Assembly (NCBI GenBank): GCA_023392575.1 | Contig: JAEVYV010000070.1 | Span: 1 to 11,297 of the forward strand | From: Bacteroidota bacterium | GTDB lineage: Bacteria > Bacteroidota > Bacteroidia > Chitinophagales > Chitinophagaceae | DNA length: 11,297 nucleotides | Direction: 5' to 3' | Shown: positions 5,517 to 11,297 of the stretch, piece after piece | Layout: each line of letters opens with the position of its first letter | Position numbering within the stretch: position 1 is the stretch's first letter | Translations under genes and position numbers: made by a program | The notes under the pieces: generated by a model | Databases searched by the model: none | What the model was told of the DNA's origin: nothing | What the model saw: the letters and a program-made list of their open reading frames with translations, nothing else

Positions 5517-8500
5517 CCGGGGCTTTTGCCTGCAGAAGAAAGCGGCAACGAAAAATGAATAAAGGTGCCGGCGCTTCTGGTATCGATAAAAAAAAGTCCA
5601 CCGATATCTTCCATTCGCTTGCGCATATTTTTCAAACCATTGGAGGCTACCCGGACGCGGGCTGTATCGAACCCCTTGCCATTATCGCGTATAAAAAAAT
5701 GGAGGGCATTGCTTTTCAACTCCATGGTTAAACTGATCCGATCGGCCCCTGCGTGTTTCAAGGCATTGTGCAGGGCCTCTTTTGCCACGAGAAATAAATT
5801 GCGCCGCTGTTCATTGCTCAATTTTACAACCGGTACCTCCTCGGGAAAACAAACAGCATAATCAATGGCAAACGGCTCAAAATATGTTAGCGTTTGTTCC
5901 CTTAAATATGCCAGCAGATTTTCCAGGGTATCATTCTGCGGGTTTAGGGCCCAGATGATCTCACCCATTCCTTCCACTAATTTTCTTGCCGAAGTAGACA
6001 TATTGCCCACTTCTTTTCTGATTTCTGCCTCTGCTTTATTTTGTGTTTGCATCAGTTCACCCATCAGGGCAATATGGGTTAACCCGCTGCCAATTTCATC
6101 ATGCATGTCCTTGCTAATGCGGTTTCGTTCTGCATCCACCGCACTTTGTTTTTCCATTTCCCGCAACTGCTGCCGCAGCTTTCTTTGCGCTAGCGATTTT
6201 GTAATGAACACAGCCACAACAAGCACCATCAGACCTGCCATTAAATAAAACCACCAGGTTCGCCAGAACGGTGGAAAAATGGTGATGGAAACCGTATAGA
6301 CCTCTTCGCCCCACTGTCCCGAATCATTAGTCGCCTTTACCTTAAACAAATACCGGCCATGGGGAAGGTTGTTGTATCGCACTTCATTCAGGGTGCCGCT
6401 GTGTACCCAGTGCTTGTCCCAGCCTTCCAGTTTGTATGCATATTGAATTTTTGCAGCGTTACTGTAGGCAATACCCCGAAAGCGAAAGAACAAACTGTTT
6501 TCAAAATAAGGCAATGACAAGTGACGAATGTATTCAGGCGACGTGATGCTATCAGCTTTCTCCTCATTGACAAGTATATTGATCATCCGCACCACCGGAA
6601 CCGCTTTCTTTGGCTGTATTTCATCCGGTTTGAACCAGGTAACACCCCGGATGGTACCGAAATAAAGATATCCGCTCTTTCCTTCGTAAAAAGCTCCTGC
6701 ATTAAACTGGTTATCGGGCAAGCCATCGCTGCTGGTAAAATTGGCAAACCGTACATCGGGTAAAGCCGAATCTTTGGCAAAGGTTGTTGTGGCAAGGGAA
6801 AGACCGTAATTCGTGCTGACCCATAATTGGTTTGCCTTAGGTAGGATACCATAAACATAGCTATTGAGCAAGCCATCGCTTTCGGTAAAATTTTTATACC
6901 GGCCTGATGGCAAATGATACGCAATTAAACCATTGGAAGAAGCAAGCCAAAGCAGTTGGCGACCTTCATCAGCAAGAATAGATCTTACATTGGTTTCTGG
7001 AAACAAACTCTGGTTTTCATCCGGCTTTTCAAGGCCTTTTACAACAGTTACTCCGCCCGATTCAAACGCAATCCATATCTCACCACTACTGCGCACCCAT
7101 GTGCTATAAACTCTTTTTTGTCCAAAGTAGGAAAGGTGCTCAATCGCATAACTACTGTGATTTTCCGACAGGAAGTAAAGCCCGATGTTGGTACCGAGCA
7201 GCCAGCCATTTTTATATTCGGAAAGACTCCATAATTGGGGGACCTGCAAGGCATTGGTTGGCGGCGGTATTTTTATCGATGCAAATTTTTGAGCACCTTT
7301 TTTTCGCACAAACAGGTGGCCGGAAATGCTGGCCCACAAATTTCCTTTGCTGTCGCATTTTACCAAAGGCACGGAGTTGCCATAAGGAAGCCGCGGCCCG
7401 CCGTAGGGCAATGGTAAGGAAGTGGCTTGTCCCGTTTTTTTATCCAGGATGATTATTCCTTTTTCAAAAGTGCCCAGCCATACTTTGTCATTGTCATCTT
7501 CATAAATGGAGTTGACAAACAGATCGCTGTTTACTATACTGGAAGGATTGGGAAATGTTTTAAACTCCCGCTGGTTCACGTCTGCTTTCAGCAGGCCCAA
7601 TACATAAGCTCCTACCCAAAGCGTTCCAGAGGTATCGGCGTAAAAACAATACACCGGATAATTTGTTTTCCCACTGCCCGTACCGTTAATGTTGCCCATC
7701 CATGTGAACGCTGCCGCCTGAACGGCTTTACAATAAACATTTCCCTTCTCGTCCCCTACCCACAGATTGGATTTGTGATCCGCATACACCCGATGGATAA
7801 GGCCTCGCGACACCTCGCTGCTTTCTTTAAATTGAAGCGGGCCGTGTTGAAGGGTTTTTAAATCTAGCCAGGCCATTTCTTTTCCTTCGCTCACAAAAAG
7901 GGTATCACGGGAATAGGCAACCGAATAAAAAGACCTGTTCTGTAAATAATGCTTCCATTGCTTGTCTACAATGTTAAAGCTGAACACTCCCTTATTGCTG
8001 GCAAACCACAATTTGTCTTTACCATCATATACCCCATTGTACATGATGCGTATATAATTACCGGCTTCATCTTTATATACTAATGGGTAATTGACAGATT
8101 GTTTTGTTTCCGTGTTCAGCTCAAATAAACCCAGGTGGGAACTGGCCAGCCAGAGATGAGCACCCCTCAACAACAATGGATTGGCAAATATTTTTTTATC
8201 ATCCACCTCGCCGGCTGAAGGAGAAATCGTTTTCCCGGAAAGATCATAGGTAGTAAACGCATCCTTTTTTTTATCAAAGCTATGTACGGTCAGATCGGTA
8301 GAAAACCATATTCTCTCCTGTTCATCTTTCAACAGCTCGCTGCGAATAATTCTTCCCTGCATTTGTCCTGCATTTTGCCCCAGTGCCGGCTTGTAAGCTT
8401 TCATTTCCATACCGTCGTAGCGGTTCAGTCCATTGGCAGTAGCAATCCATAAAAATCCCTGCCCGTCCTTCATGATCGAATAAGCAGTACTTTGAGACAA

Positions 8501-8599
8501 GCCTTCAACCCGGTCAAAACGCAACGATGCTTCCTGCTGCGCATAAGAGGCACAAAGGCAGGCAAGCAGAAATGCAGAAAAAAAGCTTCGCAATAACAT
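5483..8599 (-). CDS. Sensor histidine kinase with periplasmic two-component propeller and Y_Y_Y domain
   Basis: A 1038-aa inner-membrane sensor kinase. Order of parts: signal peptide (1-20); a large periplasmic region of Reg_prop repeats forming propellers (about 25-660), visible as recurrent blades such as GFLWIATANGLNRYDG (48-63), DKLWFASNKGVFSF (195-208), DKVWLGTFEKGIIILD (371-386) and QLLWLASSNGLIAY (548-561); a Y_Y_Y domain (about 690-775); one membrane helix (780-800); a HisKA_3 dimerisation domain with phospho-acceptor His833 in KDMHDEIGSGL; and an ATPase domain with N-box HNALKHA (944-950), G1 DNGKGF (972-977) and G2 SNGLKNMRKRM (986-996). It has no receiver or AraC output domain, so it is not a Bacteroides-style hybrid; the output is the separate response regulator 19 nt downstream. 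The ligand is unknown. About 18 residues after the ATPase fold are encoded partly by motif copy C. It is divergent from paaE. Confidence 0.96.
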   Translation of the reverse strand: MLLRSFFSAFLLACLCASYAQQEASLRFDRVEGLSQSTAYSIMKDGQGFLWIATANGLNRYDGMEMKAYKPALGQNAGQMQGRIIRSELLKDEQERIWFSTDLTVHSFDKKKDAFTTYDLSGKTISPSAGEVDDKKIFANPLLLRGAHLWLASSHLGLFELNTETKQSVNYPLVYKDEAGNYIRIMYNGVYDGKDKLWFASNKGVFSFNIVDKQWKHYLQNRSFYSVAYSRDTLFVSEGKEMAWLDLKTLQHGPLQFKESSEVSRGLIHRVYADHKSNLWVGDEKGNVYCKAVQAAAFTWMGNINGTGSGKTNYPVYCFYADTSGTLWVGAYVLGLLKADVNQREFKTFPNPSSIVNSDLFVNSIYEDDNDKVWLGTFEKGIIILDKKTGQATSLPLPYGGPRLPYGNSVPLVKCDSKGNLWASISGHLFVRKKGAQKFASIKIPPPTNALQVPQLWSLSEYKNGWLLGTNIGLYFLSENHSSYAIEHLSYFGQKRVYSTWVRSSGEIWIAFESGGVTVVKGLEKPDENQSLFPETNVRSILADEGRQLLWLASSNGLIAYHLPSGRYKNFTESDGLLNSYVYGILPKANQLWVSTNYGLSLATTTFAKDSALPDVRFANFTSSDGLPDNQFNAGAFYEGKSGYLYFGTIRGVTWFKPDEIQPKKAVPVVRMINILVNEEKADSITSPEYIRHLSLPYFENSLFFRFRGIAYSNAAKIQYAYKLEGWDKHWVHSGTLNEVRYNNLPHGRYLFKVKATNDSGQWGEEVYTVSITIFPPFWRTWWFYLMAGLMVLVVAVFITKSLAQRKLRQQLREMEKQSAVDAERNRISKDMHDEIGSGLTHIALMGELMQTQNKAEAEIRKEVGNMSTSARKLVEGMGEIIWALNPQNDTLENLLAYLREQTLTYFEPFAIDYAVCFPEEVPVVKLSNEQRRNLFLVAKEALHNALKHAGADRISLTMELKSNALHFFIRDNGKGFDTARVRVASNGLKNMRKRMEDIGGLFFIDTRSAGTFIHFSLPLSSAGKSPGTTFFTSPQKH

Positions 8600-8619
8600 A
8601 GCAGTTGGCAGTGGTATCG

Positions 8620-8627
8620 TAAATATA
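8620..8627 (-). promoter_or_regulatory. Possible -7 promoter box of the sensor kinase gene
   Basis: The minus strand reads TATATTTA (consensus TAnnTTTG, last base differs), 20 nt before the kinase start at 8599. The only -33-like element is a weak ATTG at about 8647-8644. The 17-bp motif is absent here, so the kinase itself does not appear to belong to the motif-controlled set. Confidence 0.4.
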
Positions 8628-8673
8628 GTATTTGAATTGATGTCAATCAGGCCAACAACTGTTCCGGCATCAT

Positions 8674-8681
8674 TATCTTTG
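8674..8681 (+). promoter_or_regulatory. -7 promoter box of paaE
   Basis: TATCTTTG matches TAnnTTTG fully and lies 19 nt before the paaE start. No TTTG is found at -33, so an activator or a degenerate -33 box is likely. Box-to-ATG distance and the final TTGCTAT before ATG are shared with paaA (10673-10700). An imperfect inverted repeat, ATTGA-TG-TCAAT (8637-8648), lies upstream, midway between the divergent starts, and could be an operator. Confidence 0.5.
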
Positions 8682-8700
8682 AACCTTTGCGATTTGCTAT

Positions 8701-9783
8701 ATGATCCATTTTCATTCCTTACGGGTAAAAAAGGTAGAAAAAGAAACCGACGATTGTGTTTCCATCACTTTTGATGTGCCGCAAGAACTAAAAGAGATTT
8801 TTCATTTCAAACAAGGGCAGACCCTCACCATCAAAAAAATCTTTGGCGGGGAAGAAATCCGTCGCAACTATTCCATTTGCAGCAGTCCTTTTGACAACAA
8901 GTTACAGGTAGCGGTAAAAAAAGCCGAAGGCGGCCTTTTCTCCACCTTTGCCAATGACGAATTAAAAGCCGGCGATTCTTTGGAAGTGTTGCCACCCACC
9001 GGAAAATTTTATACAGAACTTCATCCCGAACAGAAAAAAAACTATGTAGCTTTTGCTGCAGGCAGCGGCATTACGCCAGTCCTTTCCATCATAAAAACCA
9101 CCCTGCTTACCGAACCAAAGAGCAGCTTTACACTGGTGTACGGCAACCGCACGAAAAACTCTATCATTTTTAAAGAAGACCTGGAAGCCCTAAAAGACAA
9201 ATTCATCGACCGCTTCCGCCTCTATCATATTTTAAGCAGGGAAAAATCGGATGCAGAAATCAATTATGGCCGCATTGACGTGGCCAAGCTGGAGTTGCTG
9301 TTTTCCAAACTCATTGATTTAAAAACCTGTGATGATTTTTTTCTTTGCGGCCCCGAGGAAATGATCTTTTGCATCAAAGGTTACCTAAGCGGACGAGGCG
9401 TGGCAGCGGATAAAATACATTTTGAATTGTTTACCGTTCCGGGGCAAAAGCAATCGGCTGCCAGTCATCAGCCATTGGCAATTCAAGAGAACACGGGACC
9501 TATCGCAAAAGTGAGTGTGAAACTGGACGGGATCTTATTTGATTTTGAATTGAGCTATGAAGGCCAGAGCATTTTGGATGCGGCCCTGCAGCAGGGCGCT
9601 GATTTACCTTACGCCTGCAAGGGCGGCGTATGTACTACCTGCAAGGCCAAACTAACCGAAGGCGAAGTAGAGATGGACGTGAACTGGGGGCTGGAGCCGG
9701 ACGAAGTAGCGGCTGGTTATATCTTAACCTGCCAGTCACATCCCAAAACAGAAAAAGTAGCCGTGGATTTTGATGCCAAATAA
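8701..9783 (+). CDS. paaE: Phenylacetyl-CoA epoxidase (1,2-epoxidase) reductase subunit PaaE
   Basis: A 360-aa flavo-iron-sulfur reductase that passes electrons from NAD(P)H through FAD and a [2Fe-2S] cluster to the di-iron oxygenase PaaA in aerobic phenylacetate degradation (cytoplasm). The ferredoxin-reductase FAD domain (about 3-105) has RNYS (55-58). The NAD(P) domain (about 112-235) has GSGITP (121-126) and CGPEEM (216-221). The C-terminal plant-type ferredoxin domain (about 268-358) has Cys306, Cys311, Cys314 and Cys344 in the C-x4-C-x2-C...C arrangement. Length and domain order match PaaE. The identification is supported by paaA starting about 0.9 kb downstream on the same strand. The ATG at 8701 gives the usual N-terminus (FHSLRVKKVEKET). 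Here it is separated from paaA by an opposing gene, so it must have its own promoter. A general oxygenase reductase of the same architecture is the only real alternative. Confidence 0.93.
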   Translation: MIHFHSLRVKKVEKETDDCVSITFDVPQELKEIFHFKQGQTLTIKKIFGGEEIRRNYSICSSPFDNKLQVAVKKAEGGLFSTFANDELKAGDSLEVLPPTGKFYTELHPEQKKNYVAFAAGSGITPVLSIIKTTLLTEPKSSFTLVYGNRTKNSIIFKEDLEALKDKFIDRFRLYHILSREKSDAEINYGRIDVAKLELLFSKLIDLKTCDDFFLCGPEEMIFCIKGYLSGRGVAADKIHFELFTVPGQKQSAASHQPLAIQENTGPIAKVSVKLDGILFDFELSYEGQSILDAALQQGADLPYACKGGVCTTCKAKLTEGEVEMDVNWGLEPDEVAAGYILTCQSHPKTEKVAVDFDAK

Positions 9784-9837
9784 ACGTTTTAGGCTGGCGC
9801 AGAAAGATTTGTGTCATTATGGGAAAGCAAACAAAAC

Positions 9838-10554
9838 TTATTGAGCCGCCACAGCCTTCTCTTCTTTTGTCAAAAATTCTTTAATTGATTTTTTGATCCA
9901 GTAAATGGTGTTGGCAGCCAGGCCCGAAGTGTGAAAATATACCTTTCCTTCCGTATCCAGGATGACGTGTGTGGGATAAAGCCGCACGCCATACTGGGCA
10001 ACAATGGATCCGGCATCACTAACAACAGAATATTTAAAAGGCATTTTTGCCAAAAAGGTTTCCAGCTCTTTTCGGACATCCAGCGCCAGGGCTACAAACA
10101 AAACCTGGTCCTTGTTTTTAAAGCTATCCACCAGCGCATTTAGCTCCGGTATTTCCCTTCTGCACGGGCCGCAGTTGATGAACCAAAAATTCAACACAAT
10201 GATCTTGCCCTTGGCCCTGGTCAGGTCAAGCGGATTTCCGTCCATATCCCGGGCATCAAATAAATTCATCTTCTTTCCGGTTCGGAAATAATTACTTTCT
10301 TTTGGTTTGGGCATTCCCGCCAAACGAGCCTCTTTTTCGTCCGGTATTTGCACCAAAATAAAAGCGGTGTTGGTGTCTTTGGGATTTTCCGGCCGCAACT
10401 CGTATCCTCCTTTTCGGTACAGCTCCTGCCAAACGGAGGCCGGATAAACCGTGCCGGAAGAATCTTTTACAAGGGAGTGGTCAGTCGCTCTTATACTTTG
10501 GGATGAGGATGACAGTGCAGTAAGGCATAAAAAGAGCAGGAGCAGAACTTTCAT
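9838..10554 (-). CDS. TlpA/ResA-like periplasmic thiol-disulfide oxidoreductase
   Basis: A 238-aa exported protein. The N-terminal signal peptide spans about residues 1-19. A region of about 80 residues without recognised motifs follows, then a thioredoxin-fold domain (about 95-228) with the redox motif CGPC (Cys128-Cys131) in LNFWFINCGPCRREIPELN and the cis-proline in YPTH (Pro194). It matches the TlpA/ResA/redoxin group, which reduces or exchanges disulfides in the periplasm, for example in apocytochrome c or other client proteins. The client cannot be deduced. It lies convergent to paaE (54 nt gap, no terminator seen) and divergent to paaA, so it interrupts the paa cluster on the opposite strand. 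Membership in phenylacetate metabolism is doubtful. Confidence 0.9.
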   Translation of the reverse strand: MKVLLLLFLCLTALSSSSQSIRATDHSLVKDSSGTVYPASVWQELYRKGGYELRPENPKDTNTAFILVQIPDEKEARLAGMPKPKESNYFRTGKKMNLFDARDMDGNPLDLTRAKGKIIVLNFWFINCGPCRREIPELNALVDSFKNKDQVLFVALALDVRKELETFLAKMPFKYSVVSDAGSIVAQYGVRLYPTHVILDTEGKVYFHTSGLAANTIYWIKKSIKEFLTKEEKAVAAQ

Positions 10555-10573
10555 TAACGATGTTTTTCAGACT

Positions 10574-10603
10574 TAAAGATAGCGCTCCACGGTTTTTGGC
10601 AAC
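10574..10603 (-). promoter_or_regulatory. Promoter of the TlpA-like gene
   Basis: The minus strand has GTTG at 10603-10600 (-33-like), an 18-nt spacer (10599-10582), and TATCTTTA at 10581-10574 (-7 consensus TAnnTTTG, last base differs). The box ends 19 nt before the start codon at 10554. Confidence 0.5.
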
Positions 10604-10672
10604 TAGGCAAAAAAGATTTCCCTGGCTTTTGGAACAAGCTGTTTATTAACAAAAAACCGGCTGTAGTTTTAG

Positions 10673-10680
10673 TAAATTTG
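10673..10680 (+). promoter_or_regulatory. -7 promoter box of paaA
   Basis: TAAATTTG matches TAnnTTTG fully and lies 20 nt before the paaA start, almost the same distance as at paaE. An overlapping alternative is TAGTTTTA (10664-10671) with TTTA at 10642-10645 as a -33-like element, 18 nt apart. The last 10 bases TTGCTATATG are identical to the paaE start region. Confidence 0.5.
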
Positions 10681-10700
10681 TTGATAACGAAAATTGCTAT

Positions 10701-11297
10701 ATGTCTGTACAGGAACTCGAAAAAATATTTAACACCAAGGTTGAGGCGGAGGTTCGCATAGAACCAAAAGACTGGATGCCGGAAAAATATCGTCAAACGC
10801 TGATCCGGCAAATCTCCCAACATGCCCACAGCGAAATTGTAGGCATGTTGCCTGAGGGCAACTGGATCGGCCGGGCGCCATCGCTAAAACGCAAGCAGAT
10901 TTTAATTGCCAAGGTACAAGACGAAGCCGGCCATGGTTTGTACCTCTATTCCGCCGCCGAAACCCTGGGTATTTCCCGCGACGAAATGATTGAGCAACTG
11001 CACAGTGGCAAGGCCAAGTATTCGTCCATCTTTAATTATCCCACACTTACCTGGGCCGATATGGGCGCCATTGGCTGGCTGGTAGATGGCGCTGCCATCA
11101 TGAACCAGGTGCCTCTTTGTCGCACCTCGTACGGACCCTATAGCCGGGCCATGATCCGGGTATGCAAGGAAGAAAGTTTTCACCAGCGCCAGGGCTTTGA
11201 AAGCCTGTTGGTACTGAGCAAAGGCACCAAAGAACAAAGAGCCATGGTGCAGGATGCCATTGACCGCTGGTGGTGGCCTTCACTCATGATGTTTGGT
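10701..11297 (+). CDS. paaA: Phenylacetyl-CoA epoxidase oxygenase subunit PaaA (3' end cut by window edge)
   Basis: An open frame of 199 codons runs off the window; the family is usually about 310-330 aa, so roughly two thirds is present. PaaA is the catalytic di-iron subunit of the PaaABCE complex, which epoxidises the ring of phenylacetyl-CoA in the cytoplasm. The expected carboxylate/histidine iron-ligand pattern of the ferritin-like fold is visible: Glu45 (HSEIVG), Glu75 and His78 (QDEAGHGLYL), Asp129 (WLVDGAA), and Glu158 with His161 (KEESFHQRQG). The assignment of individual ligands is by pattern. The start at 10701 gives MSVQELEKIF, a typical N-terminus. The rest of the operon (paaB, C, D) is expected beyond the window. 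It is transcribed away from the TlpA-like gene. Confidence 0.94.
   Translation, partial: MSVQELEKIFNTKVEAEVRIEPKDWMPEKYRQTLIRQISQHAHSEIVGMLPEGNWIGRAPSLKRKQILIAKVQDEAGHGLYLYSAAETLGISRDEMIEQLHSGKAKYSSIFNYPTLTWADMGAIGWLVDGAAIMNQVPLCRTSYGPYSRAMIRVCKEESFHQRQGFESLLVLSKGTKEQRAMVQDAIDRWWWPSLMMFG

Noticed and set aside
5464..5601. Upstream ATG at 5601 extending the response regulator by 46 residues
   Set aside because: The extra segment is the shadow of the kinase 3' coding region, has no family precedent, and ATG 5463 gives a canonical receiver N-terminus.
5483..8599. Hybrid two-component system (HTCS) of the Bacteroides type
   Set aside because: The protein ends shortly after the ATPase domain; there is no receiver or AraC domain and the regulator is a separate gene.
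9784..9837. Shared terminator between paaE and the TlpA-like gene
   Set aside because: No convincing hairpin could be found in this 54-nt gap.

Overview
The window looks like chromosomal DNA of a Bacteroidota bacterium, most likely of the Chitinophagaceae type. The signs are Bacteroidota-style -7 promoter boxes (TAnnTTTG), start codons without clear Shine-Dalgarno sequences, signal peptides ending in ...AQ, a lipoprotein with a charged CKKND start, and a periplasmic-propeller (Reg_prop/Y_Y_Y) sensor kinase. I assign no genus.

Layout: (1) Positions 1-180 hold the last codons of an unknown gene and a bidirectional terminator. (2) 182-1105 (-) is a PfkB-family sugar/nucleoside kinase. (3) 1241-8599 is one long block on the minus strand: a propeller sensor histidine kinase (5483-8599), its LuxR/NarL-type response regulator (4831-5463), a secreted 541-aa protein of unknown function (2988-4613), and a two-gene unit of a surface-type lipoprotein (2081-2797) and a small outer-membrane barrel (1298-2044). 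(4) 8701-11297 belongs to phenylacetate degradation: paaE (8701-9783) and the 5' two thirds of paaA (10701 to the window end), both on the plus strand, with an opposing TlpA/ResA-like thioredoxin gene (9838-10554) between them. No gene-free stretch exceeds 300 bases; the longest is 4614-4830, which holds an inverted repeat and a promoter.

The main discovery is a perfect 17-bp motif, TACTACTTTTTTCACAT (minus strand), present three times: before the lipoprotein/barrel unit, before the 541-aa secreted protein, and before the response-regulator gene, where it lies inside the 3' end of the kinase coding sequence. In all three places it is followed after exactly 22 nt by a recognisable -7 box, and none has a TTTG -33 box. 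This fits an activator site, and the best candidate activator is the neighbouring response regulator. The block then reads as a self-contained envelope-signalling module: propeller kinase, response regulator (with positive feedback), and three exported proteins of unknown function. The regulatory link is inferred from the sequence and has not been shown experimentally.
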